Shown: positions 1 to 12,800, counted from the first letter of the stretch. The stretch: 64,000 nt of DNA from Lepturacanthus savala (GCA_030544235.1 CM060481.1:13716892-13780891); one strand, 5' to 3'. Made by a program: numbers and translations. Notes: generated by a model not told the origin, from the sequence alone.

Positions 1-560
1 TGTTGATGTTAGGGGTTTACAGCCTCATTGTTTTACACAATGTTGCCAAAATAAAAATTACAAGAAATTTATAACAAGGAAATTACATTTTAAATTATAA
101 TGCTTTGTTTTAAACACTTTTTATCTAATGTATGATGTAACAGCCGGAAACACTTCATTGCATTTGCCATTTGGTTAGTTTATTACGTCGAACAATCATT
201 TTTGTTTGTCACATACATGAAGCTCAGCCTAAATTTGATTTTGATTTGCTGTAGAAAGGGTAAAAAATATTCTGTCAAGATTCTCAAGGTTTTAAAAAGC
301 ATTTTTACGACCTTAACGTTTGATTTTAAAAAGTGGGCAGCAACCCTTATTATAGAATGTGTGAGTACAAGTAAGAAACTGCCATTAGGACAACCTCAAT
401 TTGTCATATTGCATTAAAAATCAAATGGAAATCAGCTGGTGCCTGACTCATCCTGAATGTCACAAAAGCATACAGTCACCACTGGGTGCTTAAGCTGACA
501 TTAACTAATGTGTTGACACGGGCTGGGATGCACACAGACAATCAATAGGAGTTAATTGTC
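1..560. other. AT-rich flank downstream of echdc2, no gene seen
   Basis: No exon-like or conserved coding signal on either strand. The short frame at 202-417 has no recognisable protein features. The stretch may hold the distal 3' UTR of echdc2 if the hexamer near 179-184 is used. Confidence 0.5.
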
Positions 561-632
561 AGCTAATTAGAAATGAGGTTAGAGAGAGTGCTGAGCCTCT
601 GTGTGACAGAGAAATTCAGTGACTCAGAAGTG

Positions 633-638
633 TTTATT
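633..638 (-). terminator. AATAAA poly(A) hexamer overlapping the echdc2 stop codon
   Basis: On the minus strand the coding end reads GGA GAA TAA A, so the stop TAA lies inside an AATAAA hexamer. If used, the mRNA would have almost no 3' UTR. Another AATAAA (TTTATT on the plus strand) lies about 450 nt further downstream near 179-184. Which one is used cannot be told from sequence. Confidence 0.4.
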
Positions 639-1628
639 CTCCAGTGTACCGCGGAGGTCTCTTCTCTATGAAGGCAGCCATACCCTCTTGTCTGTCGCGT
701 GTGGGGATGACCTGAAAAAAGGGCAAATGTTACAGCAGGACAACAGCGATGCCGCTGCGGACCTGACCACAGACGACCTCTGAGAGCTTCACACGTCACG
801 GACAACAAAGCATGTATTGTATTAAAGCTCCTGAAACACGGTTTCAAAGTCATAGTAAGAGGTTTTACTGAGAAAATACATTTTCATCATAATAGAAAGT
901 GTCTGACTTTGCTCTACAGCCCACACAGCTCGCACAGAGTTGTAATGAACCAGTATAAACAGCATGGGCTGGAACACTCACCCGAGCGTAACACATCCTC
1001 TCTATTGCCATTGCTGAGCTGATGTCGACCTGCAGAAGACAGATCCCAGTCAGGACAATCACCGGTGTTAACAAAAGAATAAATGGATGTACTCTGCGGG
1101 TGGAAATGTACCTCAAAGCCTCTGTTCATTGCTTCTTTCGCCATCCGCACAGCGATAGGAGCCTGGGCAAAAGACATGAGAGACAATTGAAAGCCATGAG
1201 CCTTAATATTACTACTGCAGTGGCCGTTTGGAGCAGACCAAATGCTTGGCCCCCGGGAGTGCAGCTTGGAGCGTTGTCGAGAACCGCTCATTCGATCCAA
1301 CTTTACGCAGCACTTACTCCCATCCCCAGCAATTCACCCAGCAAGTGTGAAGTCAATCAGATGTCCGGTAACAAAAGTACGTACATTATACAAAGAGATA
1401 CCACTTCAAATTTGGCTATTAATCCGAAATTTTTTTCAAATAAGCCTGAGGAAGTGTTCCTTGAAAAATGTACCTAGCCATTTCCATATCCCCATAGAAT
1501 GGATAGTCCTTTTACAATGCAAATAGCTTTTCACTTAAATCCTATGACAGACATCTCCGTCCACCCTCTCTGCCCTTCTTAAACTCCTGTTCGTCACTCA
1601 ATCTGCAACAACACCACCATTACTGTGA

Positions 1629-1677
<49 letters not shown>

Positions 1678-4600
1678 GCTATTTGTGGTCCATTTCTCCA
1701 CTCTGGCCCTTTCCAACTGCGGGCATCTGAACTGGAGTGAAAGAAATATGGAACGACAAAAGCCTGGAGAGAGGGAAAAGAGGAGGGAGAGATGGTGAAG
1801 GGAAAGGTGGGAAGAAAACAGCAAGAAGGAGGTAAGACAGCAGGTCCCTGCCCTGGTAGAGGAGGAGGAGGAGGAGGAGGGATGCCTCGGTATCTGAGCG
1901 GTAGCAGAGTAAGAACGTGTGTCTCCTCCAACCTGGGGCAGTATCTCTCTGGCCAGACTGAGAGCTTCTCTGTAGGCAGCGTCTCCTCTCTGGTTCTGTT
2001 CCACGGCCCTGTTTACGATCCCCATCTCCAGAGCCGTCTGCCCTCCCACCCGCCGACCTGATAACCGCCAAAAGACAGAGAGAGCGAGAGCGTGACACAC
2101 AAAGCCCTCGCTGAACGACAAGCATCCTGTGTGTCAGTTGTTTCTGTTACAGCCACCTGTGAAGATGAGCTCTTTGGCCAGAGTCATGCCGACCATCCGC
2201 GGCAGCCGCTGACTGCCCCCTACGGGACAAACACTTCAAGGTCAAATTCTGGCAGCTGCTTTGTCACTTTACAGTAGTGTAAAAGGTCATTCAGGAGTGG
2301 GAATCTGACCTCTGGTCATCTTACCTGCTCCTGGGAGCAGCCCCCGTGTCGTCTCAATCAGACCCATCTGTGCAGAATACGCTGAAACACACACACACAC
2401 ACAGAAACACAAAGGACAGTTGAAGGTCTGTGCTGCTGAGTACCATTAAACCAGCCAGGGCGGTAAAGTCTGACTGATGCCTCTGTCAGAGCAGGAGACG
2501 CAAACACCTGCTCACGTAGCTCATCAGCAGTCGGCCAATCACCAAACCGCCGGGACTGATTTGACCAACCGCACGCACATTCGGCTACACAAACAGTTGG
2601 GCAGATGTGTCCGGCCTCGGCGGCTATCATCAGTCCCCGAGCTCATCAACTGATCATTATTGCAGGGTGAAAAGCCCATAGCTCTAAATGTCAGCTCCCC
2701 AGCAGCTAAAAACAGCAGCCGCGTGTTTACCGTGGCTACTGTTTATTGGTCTGTGGTTCAGAAATAGTTTCATACATGCAAGTCTGCATCGAAACAGATA
2801 TTCCCTCTGAGCCTGCACACATGTTGGATAACAACTCAGTGCCAGATGTAAAAATGGAAGGGAAAAATTCCCAAAATTCCCAGTATATAAAGCTAGAATT
2901 TAAATTGTTATCAATAGAATAAATATCACCTGATAATATGCCAGATGTCTGTTTATCAGATACAACTTCATATGTATTATATGATAGTGAACCTATCTGT
3001 CTTTAAACAGTAGTCAGGAGACTTTTTTGCTGTAATCCTTACTCCTGTTCATACTGACTTTTAGAAGATCCCTTCATAATGGCTGTCAAATTTGTAGTCC
3101 TTATAAGCAAAAACTATATTTTAAAGTTAAAGAAGATAATATGAGGCTTTAGCTGTCTGAGACTGTCAAAGAAATGTATAGTCTTGCGCAGAATTCCCTC
3201 TTTGTCTCGATGGACAGTGTTTTCCTGTTCAGCTACAGTGATTTTTTTTAACAGTAAATCTGAGTTTTTAAATACATTTTGCAGAGTGCATTTTGCAATA
3301 ATGCATTATGAATAAATCTTTTAATGGTCTGTATGAACAAGAGAGATGATTAGATGGCCACCTGACTATTGTTTTAGGGCGGCCTGCGCACCTGTCCATT
3401 AAAAAGTAAACCAGTGTTTTTTTTAATACACTAAACAAAACATAAAAAGCTTCACCAGTTACCAAAGGTCAGATGCATCAGATTATTTAAATAAACTGTC
3501 AAAAACTAATTAAACAAAGAAATGACTTCAACTTTTAAACTTCTACAACATGTCACATGGACTCCTGTCTTGTTAACAGCGATCCATTAGTCTCTAATCT
3601 ACACTGATGGGGAAGGGGAGTTGTCAGTCTCAAGAAATGGCCCCAAGTGAATGTTACTATCCTCCTCTCTCCTGTTTGAGTCAACCACTGATCTAATATG
3701 ACTGGATTAGTGACAGCTGTGAAGAGAGCATGACATCGGCTTTCCAACCCTATTACCATCACCTGAAGGAAAATGAAAGAAGAATGTTAAACGTATTCAG
3801 GCGTGATGCCCCTTCTGGAGGTGCCACCTTATCGTGGTGGAGGGGTTTTCAATTTCCAATGATCCCAGGAGCTTTGTTGTTTGGGGCTTTATGTCCCTGA
3901 TAGGGTCCTTGATTGGACTCTCTAACACTCTGGAATTGCCCTGGTGAGAGGTTTAGAGTGGGGGCAGGAATGCTTGTTTCACCCTGCTCGGTGCCTGTAT
4001 ATTAGGGTTCACCCCGGTGGACGAGAAGGTAGCCTCCCTTCGCATTGGGGTAGGGGGACGGGTCCTGACTCATCTGTGTCTATGCACTGAATGGAGTCTT
4101 AGGAGGTGGTGTTGGAGAGCACTCCTGGTGATTCCCTCGATCTGCTCGAGAACTTCAATGCTCATGTGAGCAATGATAGTGAGAATTGGAGGACTGGGAG
4201 GAACAGCCCTACCAAACTGAACTGAACCCAAGTTATGCTTTGTTATTGGACTTCTATTCTTGTACCGGATTGTCCATAATGAACACCATGTCCAGGCATA
4301 AGGGTGGCCACATGTGCACTCACCAGAACATCTTTGGCCGCAGTTCATTGATTGACTTTATGATTATGTTGTCGGACTTGTGACCACATGTCCTGGACAC
4401 TGTCAAATGATCACCATTTGGTGGTGAGTTACGTCCAATGGTGGGGGAGGATGCCGGACAGGGGCGGCCCACCAGAGCTGTGGCTGTAATGTGTGCGGCG
4501 CCTGTCATGGTGGCAGCCCCGGAACCTGTTGGTGGACGCCGGCGATGTTAAGCTGAAGAAGGAGTCCTCCGGTACCTTTTTGGCCTGTGGGGCTCCTGAA

Positions 4601-5853
4601 GCAGCTGATCAGTATCAACGTCCCAAGTGGAGCACAGCCACGGCGGTTGTGGAAACAAAAACTCAGGGGAGGAGTTCTTTGAGACCATTCAGAACGATTT
4701 TCAAACTGCTTTGACGAGGTTCTGGACCACCATCCGGCAGCTCAGGAAGGGGAAGCAGTGCACTGTCAACACTGTCTTCAGTGGGTGCAGGGTGCTGCTG
4801 ACCTTGTCCCGGTGCAATCTGGGTCGGTAGGGGGAATATTTCAAAGACCTTCTCAACCCCACCGGCATGTCTTCCACTGAGGTTACAGAGCCTGGGGACC
4901 CAGTGGTGGACTCGCCCATCTATGGAGCTGAGATCAAGGTGACAAGGCCCCAGGAGTGGATGAGATCCACCCGGAGTTCCTCAAGGCTCTAAATGTTGTG
5001 GGTCTGTCTTGGTTGACACAACTTTACTAAATTGCGTGGACATCAGGGGCAGATCTTCTGGACTGGCAGGCCGGGGTGGCTTCAAAAAGGGGGATCGGAG
5101 GGTGTGCTCCAATTTCAGGGGGATCATACTCCTCAGCCTCCCTGGGAAGGTCTATTCAGGGGTCCTGGAGATGAGGGTCTGTAGGATAGTCGAATTTAGA
5201 CGTTCAACCGTGTCCATCCGATCCCTGTATGCCCGGCATCGGAGCTTGGTCCATATTGCTGCTAGTAATTCAGACTTCATTCCACTGGGAGTTGATGCAG
5301 ACCTATTCAGTTTAGAGTTAACAGGTGAAGGTCAGAGTTCACTCACCAGCAGAGCGAAGGTCACAGGCCAAGGCCAGCTCCAGGCCCCCACCCAGAGCTG
5401 CACCATCCACCGCAGCGATGGTCGGCATGGGCAACGATGCTGATGGCACAATATACGATAAACATATTCAGGGTTAAAAAAGGCGAACTTTTTCCATCTA
5501 TCTATCTATTGTACCTGATTTGGGGGACACAACTGCTCCCTCTTGACGTGTTTTGTTCTTTTTCTCACCGATCTGAGTCATGAGGGATCGCAGGCTGTGC
5601 ACAAACAGATCAGACTCAGCATTGTTCATCAGAGCTCTCTCTTTCAGGTCAGCACCTATACATTCATCAAAGCACACACACACAATGTCATGCATCATTT
5701 ACTTTTCCTCACAAACATAGAAGGAGTACACTCACCTGCACAGAAAACCCCCGGCACTAAACTCCTGAAGACAACGACACGCACTGATGAGTCACTGGTC
5801 AGAATGGACACCACCTCCCTCATCTGGACACGCAGGACGTCATAAGTGTTACT

Positions 5854-5890
<37 letters not shown>

Positions 5891-6012
5891 TGCATGTGTG
5901 CACAAATGTAGAGGCCTGCTCACCTGTGACACAAACACATGGCCCAGAGCATTTCTCGCCACGTGTCGGCACATTAGCACCTCTGCTATACCTGAGGAAT
6001 GAATTATCCGAT

Positions 6013-6089
<77 letters not shown>

Positions 6090-7333
6090 ATTTCCCGTTT
6101 ATTGCTGTTCATTTATCAAAACTGCTGCTCAGCAGTCAGATTGATTTCACAGGCTTCCCACTGATGTGCTATATCTTTATTTTATATAGTCAAGTCAGCA
6201 TGGAAGCCTGTTCCTGTTGGGGAAATAAAGAAACAGATAATTAATTAGTATTTTTTAGAATTTCAAACATAAATAATGATGATGTAATAATTAAAGTAAT
6301 CAGTCGATTAAAGTATTAGTTAACCTACTCAAATGTATGGAAATATTTTTGTTACTATAGAATATATTTATATTATATTGTGGGCGACACAGTGGTGCAG
6401 TGGTTAGCACTGTTGCCTCACAGCAAGAAGGTCAAAGGTTCAAGACCTTGGTCTGTGACCTTTCTGTGTGGAGTTTGAATGTTCTCCCTATGTCTGTGTG
6501 GGTTCTCTCCGGGTTCTGTGGCTTCCTCCCACAGTCCCACTGTCAAAAACATGCTGGGGTTAATTGGAGACTCTAAATTTCCCATAGCTGTGAGTGTGTG
6601 AGTGAATAGTGTGTGTGTCCCACGATAGGCTGGCGACCATCTGGAGTGTATCCTGATGGAATTGCAATTGATTAAATATCTTTTTTTGTTTTGGGGTTTT
6701 TTTTTTTTGGTCAGACAAATCAGACCATTTGGTGACATCATTCAATAGCTTGGGGCAATTTTTCATGGCAGTTATATAAATAATCAATACTAAGAATAAT
6801 CATTTGTTGCAGCCTTAAATATGTATTATAATATGAATTGGTCGGTTACCATTATAAAAGTTGTGCATTTTTATCATCCTATCATTTTATATTTGTTTTA
6901 ATGTAATTCATTTCTAAAGCTTGTTCTTTCCTGGTGATACTTTTCAGCTCAGAGGTAAATAGAGTTTCTAGAAGTTCCTGATGGTAATTTGTTAAGTTTA
7001 AAAAAATAAAAACATTTTAATACCAATACAGCAACACTGAGTGTGTGAATGTGAATCTGGACAACGCTAATCGCATCAAAGTGTATCATTACCATCGTCT
7101 TCCCCATCTAACCGCTTCAGATCCACCTCCACAGCAGCCGCCGCCTCCGTGTGCTGCTTACGGCTCTGTGCGTGGCTGTATGCCGTCAGAGAGCGACCTC
7201 CGCCGGCCAGCAGTCGCCCTTCGCCCCGGGGGATCAGATCCGGTGCTCGTCCGTGCGTTTCCGACAGAAATACGGCCAGCTGCCGCCACGACGAGCGGCT
7301 CGGCCTCGTCAGTCTGCGGAGGAGAGTTGTCAT
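634..7333 (-). CDS. echdc2: Enoyl-CoA hydratase domain-containing protein 2, 11 coding exons
   Basis: Crotonase-superfamily protein, predicted mitochondrial; its physiological substrate is not well established. Exons on the minus strand: 7333-7093, 5991-5924, 5823-5736, 5655-5569, 5439-5347, 2381-2325, 2219-2157, 2057-1933, 1162-1112, 1029-982, 711-634. All have AG acceptors and GT donors. They total 999 nt, 332 aa plus stop, with no internal stop. The Arg/Ser-rich, acid-poor first ~30 residues fit a mitochondrial presequence. Residues ~81-332 are the hydratase domain: GVFCAGADLKE (oxyanion-hole strand, ~128-138), PTIAAVDGAALGGGLELALACD (~167-188), GLIETTRGLLPGAGGSQRLPR (~199-219). Both glutamates that are catalytic in ECHS1 are present (Glu182 and Glu202, the usual 20 apart). 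The C-terminus EGMAAFIEKRPPRYTGE matches ECHDC2 better than AUH. The start is the ATG at 7333; an in-frame ATG at 7453 would only lengthen the leader. Assignment is by family recognition, without a database search. Confidence 0.95.
1630..1677. repeat. (GT)n microsatellite in echdc2 intron 8
   Basis: About 24 uninterrupted GT units lie between exons 8 and 9 of echdc2. They account for the apparent Thr-His open frames on the minus strand. Confidence 0.95.
2640..3800. other. echdc2 intron 5, proximal part, no exon seen
   Basis: AT-rich intronic DNA between echdc2 exon 6 and the inserted LINE. The predicted protein is already in register across this intron, so no missing exon is needed here. Confidence 0.6.
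3805..5330 (+). mobile_element. Degenerate non-LTR retrotransposon (LINE) with reverse-transcriptase remnant
   Basis: Lies in echdc2 intron 5, antisense to the gene. The 5' part reads like the start of a LINE family common in fish (CCTTATCGTGGTGGAGGGG near 3829). Around 5080-5180 a plus-strand frame reads GDRRVCSNFRGIILLSLPGK, which resembles the N-x-RGI-x-LLSLPGKVY block N-terminal to the reverse-transcriptase palm. Many frameshifts and stops separate the readable pieces (4493-4714, 4627-4830, 5009-5325) and the distal palm, including a YADD-type motif, is absent. It is a dead, truncated copy. I cannot fix the clade with confidence. Confidence 0.75.
6015..6087. repeat. (TA)n microsatellite just upstream of echdc2 exon 2
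   Basis: About 36 TA units with one GT interruption. It starts about 25 bp before the acceptor of echdc2 exon 2, within the branch-point zone of intron 1. Confidence 0.95.
6382..6658 (+). mobile_element. tRNA-headed SINE-like element, 3'-truncated copy
   Basis: Begins with a GGGCGACAC head, followed by an A-box-like TGGTGCAGTGG and a B-box-like GGTTCAAGACC. These resemble an RNA polymerase III promoter. The body is shared with the copies at 25742-26087 and 27153-27525. The terminal (GACT)n tail seen in those copies is missing here. It lies in echdc2 intron 1, antisense to the gene. Confidence 0.7.
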
Positions 7334-7480
7334 GTTTCTGTTGCGTCTCCAGAAGCAGGAAGTTTGTGTCCAGAAAGCCCAGGATTCTTCCTGTGTGAGG
7401 AGGAGGGACTTGGCTGCACCTGAGGGTGACAAAGCAAATACGGACCGGTTCATAAAAGGTCACAGAGATAAAGCCTGATA
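7334..7480 (-). promoter_or_regulatory. Probable proximal promoter/5' UTR of echdc2
   Basis: The GC-rich block over exon 1 (about 7120-7330) extends into this segment. Two ETS-type cores are visible: CAGGAAGT at 7356-7363 on the plus strand and TTCCTG near 7387. No TATA box is evident. The transcription start is not determined. Confidence 0.4.
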
Positions 7481-7489
7481 CGTAGCCTA

Positions 7490-7992
7490 CTGTACATAAG
7501 TACAATTTTCAGGTACTTGTACTTTACTTGAGTATTTCTGCTTGATGCTATGTCATACTTTCACTCCACTTACAGTATGGAGGGAAGCGTTTAACTTAAC
7601 TCCACTACATTATTTGACAGCTTCTGTTACTTTCAGGTGAATTAATCTTAATATACTGTAAAATGCTCTAATCTATTATCTTTTAAATTGTTTCCTAAAG
7701 GTGTCAAATGTTATGACCGTATATTAGACTATCAGTACCATTAATCTAACCAAAGTATTAGTTCCACATTGATCAACTAAAACATACATCTCACATGTAT
7801 TTCATGATTAAAACAAGTAGTATAATATACTATAATAATATACCACATCCTATATATAATGAGTACTTTTTGATACATTAGGAATATATTGCTGATAATA
7901 TTTCTGTACCTTTAAGATTTTCATTTAAACCTTGTACTTGTTATTGAGTACTTTTTCTGGTAACAGTATTTTTACTTTTACTCACTTGTCCA

Positions 7993-7995
<3 letters not shown>
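7490..7995. repeat. Fish interspersed repeat with TACTTGAGTA-type ends (MITE-like)
   Basis: Rich in the recurring words GTACTTGTACTTTACTTGAG and TTTTTACTTTTACTCA, with a terminal CTTGTCCACC. Related segments occur at about 9140-9550 and 62249-62770. This wordset is typical of a high-copy short inverted-repeat element in fish. The transposon superfamily is unresolved. Confidence 0.55.
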
Positions 7996-8067
<72 letters not shown>

Positions 8068-8088
8068 GAGAGAGAGAGAGAGAGATTT
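7996..8088. repeat. (TA)n followed by (GA)n microsatellite
   Basis: About 34 TA units followed by about 10 GA units, with a second (CT)n(CA)n compound repeat at 8184-8222. No gene content. Confidence 0.95.
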
Positions 8089-8184
8089 TCATACAACTTT
8101 ATACCACTCACTCTGTCTACTCAAAGACAGGAACTGGATTATGAATTATGGAAATGTTCACTCATCCTGTCCTCTGCTTTCTCC

Positions 8185-8224
<40 letters not shown>

Positions 8225-9137
8225 GTTCTCCTGCCCAGTGTCCCGTCTCTGGAGTGTCCATTCTTTGGCGAGACAAAGCAAGTGGTTGAGGTCAGGTTTT
8301 CCATCAATCTTCCCATGTCTAGTCTAACCATGCATTATTAAGCAGGTCTTTGCAAGTTATGCAATTACACAATCAGACAGTGGGTCTGGCACAACAGTCT
8401 GAGTATACAGACTGTGTGTGTGAGCGTGCATGTGTGTAAAACAAACGTTCAGAACAGAAATACATATCGATCACTTAAAATGAAATATTACGGTCCAACC
8501 TATTTTAGCATTCAGGTACATCAGATTACATTTATATTGATCTTATTACTTCCCTTTGCCAATGCATCCGCTTTTTATTGTTCATTTAATGCAGTCTGGC
8601 TTTGTGTAAGCTTCCTATTTAACACGGAGGCCAGTGACTTCGGGCAGTGAATCATGTTAATTTGTTACCGAGACGTAAATGTTTCATAAGTCTAAATGTG
8701 TGTTTGTGCTGGAGGGAGTCAGGTCAGGAGGTTGGCAGGTATTATTGAGCGAATCCGAAGCTAAAGGCTGCCTACGGTAGCCCTGTGGCTGAAGAGGAAC
8801 GCATGTATCACCCTCATTTTGTCAGAACAGAGAGAAAGAACGATACAACACGTACGATTTGCATTTGTCTAGATTCTGTTGCAGTGAAGTGAAATGTCAG
8901 CTGTCTGGTCTGGATTGAAACGGGTGGATTGGATTTGCTGTCTGGCAGGTTGGTTTTCTCATGTGTACGAGGCTTGAGATGGAAAACTAATGGTAGATGA
9001 TGCTCACCGTTTGAATGTGACGGTGTGTGACAGAACCTGAGCCTCAAGGACTGTGACTGACACTGCCAGTATTATAGCACATGTCCCGGTAGAGGTAAGA
9101 CGCACAGGTTCGACTGACACCCAAGCCTGTGAACCGC

Positions 9138-9550
9138 AGAGGTGGACGAAGTACTCGGATCCTTTACTTGAGTAAAAATACTGTCCTCAAAGAAATACTC
9201 AATTACTTAAATAAAAGTACTGAATCGAAAATGTTACTCAAGTAAATATACAGAAGTGGTATCAGCAAATTCAGTATCAAAAATAAAAAAGTACACGTTT
9301 TACAGTCTGTGTTATATTATTATAATTATATAGAATAGATAAACAATAGGATACATAGAATATGAACAATAGGATATTAAAGTATGTTAATTTTATGTAA
9401 AAATAAGAAAAGTCTCCATTTGAAAAGCAACTAAAAATGTCAGAAAAGTGTTGTGGAGTAGAAAGTGCATTATTTCCCTCTGAAAGTATCTCAAAATTTG
9501 TTCTTAAATACAGGACTTCAGTAAATGTACTTTCAGTAATGACCTTTAAG
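9138..9550. repeat. MITE-like repeat related to 7490-7995 and 62249-62770
   Basis: Starts GAGGTGGACGAAGTACTC and contains TTTACTTGAGTAAAAATACTG, ending near AGTAAATGTACTTTCAGTAA. The similarity is by shared words, not a computed alignment. Confidence 0.5.
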
Positions 9551-11284
9551 TGCAAGCTGCAACCGCCACACTAGAGGACAAAGGAGAAAGTTGCTTTTCC
9601 TCACTTTGATGTCCACCACATACAGTTCCCCTCCCGTCCTGCAGGGGTCAGCCTTGTATCAGCAGGCTGAATGGAGGCGCATTATGCTCTGTCCTGTTGC
9701 TCCTCTGCTCCCTTCACACTCCAGTGCAGTCTGGTTATAGATCCATGGTGCAGTTGCTGCATCTGTTAGTCATGAAGAGGCCTGTGAAATGCAGATCCTC
9801 CTGTTTGAAGTCCACCTGAAATTTAAAAAAAGTGTCTCTTTTAATACTTCTATATCACATCCCTGGTCATATTATTCGCGTCTGTAAATGTTTCTTTGTA
9901 TTTTCATATCAAAATTGCTTCTGGTAAAACATTAACCTCTGTCTGATTCGACCTGCGCCCGTTTGCATACGTCCACTTTTCAACGGTCCAATGAATTTCC
10001 CCCTAAAACGCCATTTCAGGTGGAGTTTAGAACATGTTTATTTTCAGTCTTCCTGCTCCACCTCCTCTCCTCTGTCTCCCTTTCCTCCCATCGGCTGCGA
10101 TCGGAGGTAACGCGAGCCCTCCAGCATCGGCCTCATCGAGACCCGGGGCTGAGTTTTGGCAGGGAGGCCTGGTGACGGGGCACGAGGACGGCCATGAGTC
10201 ACAGGGAGTGAGTGGCGTCCTGTTAATGCATCTGTCTGTCAAGAGCAAGACAACACAGCGGTCTGCTCCGGGCACGTGCGTCGCTGTTGACCTTTGTGCC
10301 TGACGTTTTATCGCACAGATACGCTGATAGTGTCACACGGGGCACTTTTTCAGCCGGCTCTATGGATCAAAGTTAAACAAAAATCACTGTTTTTTGTCAC
10401 TGTCATGTAAGGAGCTACTTTACTTATGAAACCAGAGAAGAACCCTTGTGCATCAATGCCGTGTTTGTTCTCTTGCACCTCTGTAGGTAGTAGTTATAAG
10501 AGATAGTTTATAGCGTGTGTGTTTGTATGTGTGTGTGTGAATTGGCAGGACTAGGGGGCCGCCGTTATGTGAGCATATTGTGCACAGAAGCAGGGTGGAG
10601 TGGATTAACACGCTCCACTGATACTACATGAACAAGTGTCCAGCAGAACATGATACTGTCACAAGGAAGACATGACACTCGCCGATCTCCGTTAATCAAT
10701 GTGTGAAGGGTTCAAAAACACATTAAAGGATAACTCGCTATTGTCCATAAATTATAAACTATTATAAGCTTATTCCTCTATGTAATTGAGCTCCATGCGT
10801 GGTTATCAAAAAAAATATTTAAGAAAAAAAACACACATTACTGTCCAAAACCACTGCAGTCCTGATAGGTTCGGTCATTGCCATGAAATTATTTAGCATG
10901 TCTTTAAATATGAAAGTTCCATTTTTGTGACCCATTTTTAAAAGATGAAGATCTTCATAGGCAGGACGATCTGACTTGTGCCAGGCACATCACTTTACCA
11001 AGAAAGTGACTCATTCACTGGTATCACTTGGGGAAGAAAAACATGTACATTGAGATCCAGTTTTGGAGCCCACTGTATACAAATGTTCAAATACTGACTT
11101 TCATACAGTCCTGTAAGTTGGGAATAAAAAAGTGAGTAAAACATGTTTATTCCTTTCAATTGTTGAATGAAATTGTATTGAAATTTTTCACAAGGTGGTG
11201 AGAAACTGAACGTTACACTCAATAAGTTTGATTGTTGCTGTCAGGTGTTTTTTATCATAAATGTAGATGTGGAAATTCATAACA
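9551..11284. other. Intergenic DNA without recognised gene
   Basis: Mixed unique sequence between echdc2 and lrrc52. A GC-richer patch at about 10060-10300 carries open frames on both strands, but none has family motifs or paired splice signals. I see no supportable coding exon. Confidence 0.5.
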
Positions 11285-11800
11285 TACCGCTCGGGAAAAA
11301 AATAAGAGGCCTCTAAATTTTTTTTCTGAAATCAGCATCCCTACGTGTATTCCAGCCATTCCATTCCAGCATCTGTTGAATTCCAACACATACACACCTC
11401 ATTCTGATTAAAGAGTTACCACGAGTGGAATAAAGTCACCCAAGAACAAGGGTAAAGACTTGTGGAGAGCATGCTAAGACACGTGAAAGCTGTGATTAAA
11501 AATAAAGGTTATTGCACCAAATATTGATTTCTGAACGCTTTAAAATCAATTTGATCTTCTTTCTTTGCATTGTTTGAGGTTTTGAAAACACTATATTTTT
11601 TGTTATTTTGACCATTTGTCATTTTCTGCAAATAAATGCTCTAAACGATAATATTTTATTTGGAACTTGGGGGAAATGTTATCAGTAGTTTATAGACTCA
11701 AACAAAAATGTTCCGTTTGCCCAAACACATACCCATAATTAGTCAAATCAGAAAAAAATGATAATTTTGCAGTGGTCTCTTATTTTTTCCAGAGCTGTAT
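11285..11800. mobile_element. Tc1/mariner-like transposon remnant, internally deleted
   Basis: Terminal inverted repeats: the left end reads GCTCGGGAAAAAAATAAGAG and the right end reverse-complements to ATACAGCTCTGGAAAAAATA. Shared internal words with the second copy at 58261-58528 include ATGATAATTTTGCAGT and CAAACACATACC. The transposase frame is gone here; what remains looks like the 3' untranslated part. Confidence 0.75.
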
Positions 11801-12539
11801 TTTCATAAGTTCGGGTCCCAGAGAGACACCAAATTTCTCTTTTGGGCCTCATGCTAAAAAAGTTTAGATTCATTGGGCTGGTGATGTGCTGAAACAAGAG
11901 CCTGAGAAAGATAGTGGAGCAAGATGTTAGAAGAGTTACAACCAGGCTCAGAGAGAAAAAAGGGAAGAAAGAGTTACAGCCTCATGCAGAAAAGGAGGAG
12001 AGCCTGCGCTCAGCCAATATATTCTGCTCTTAGAAAAAGAAAACTTTCACTTGATGTTATTTGGTCCGGGGATCCCTCCAAAGAAGAAACAGACAGTTAT
12101 GCTATAAAGATGTACAGCAATGTGATGTAAAGGTGAGGGCGACCTCTGAGGGGCCCACTCTGTTGACAGCCGACACTGTGAACACCCTAATTAAAAAATA
12201 AAGATGTTTCACTGCTCAACTTGGATTGCACACGGATATACACACATGCCTCGGGAAGCTGACACCGTTTGGGGCAGTGAAGGAGAAAAGTCTCCTTAAT
12301 GATTCTCATCACAAGCAGTTATCTGCGAACACGATCCAGCGGGGACGTTCACAGAGAAAACCCCAGGTCAAACACGCTATTTATCATCCGAGCTGCTCTG
12401 GACTGGGTTTCCTTCGATAGTGATGCGTACGACTGAAGGTAGAGAATTCTGTCTGACCGCATCAGCTCTGAAATTAGCTTTTTTTTTCCCCTCTGTCAAC
12501 GTGTTTCCCAGTCAGAAAATACAGCTGCCAGGAGTTTTC

Positions 12540-12800
12540 TGTCACCTCCCAATCGGATATGGTTACCATGACATTTTTCGCCAACCTCAGCGATCCCCAA
12601 AGGATGAACTTTTCACCTAGTGCCACCTGTAGGTTGACATTTGTGGTTTTGAGTGAAATGTCTTGACAACTCAATGAATTGCTTTGAACATTTAAAAACA
12701 GTTTTGCGTGGCCCTCAGGAAGAATCATTGCTTTGGTGACCCCTTTACTTTATAGAGCTGTCATCAGGTCACAATTTTAATTTCTACAGTACTTTGGTTT
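12540..12800. repeat. Interspersed fish repeat fragment
   Basis: Contains AGTGCCACCTGTAGGTTGAC and TTTGTGGTTTTGAGTGAAAT. I recognise these from a high-copy repeat scattered through teleost introns and intergenic DNA. Its boundaries and class are uncertain. Confidence 0.5.

Noticed and set aside
5824..5860. Upstream AG (CACAG|TAACAC) as acceptor for echdc2 exon 3
   Set aside because: It would enter with a stop codon in the phase required by exon 2. The CCAG|ATGAGG acceptor (exon start 5823) keeps phase and gives the same length as mammalian ECHDC2.
6900..7100. Extra echdc2 exon between exons 1 and 2
   Set aside because: Exon 1 and exon 2 already join in phase (D-G-I-A-E-V) with family-typical spacing.
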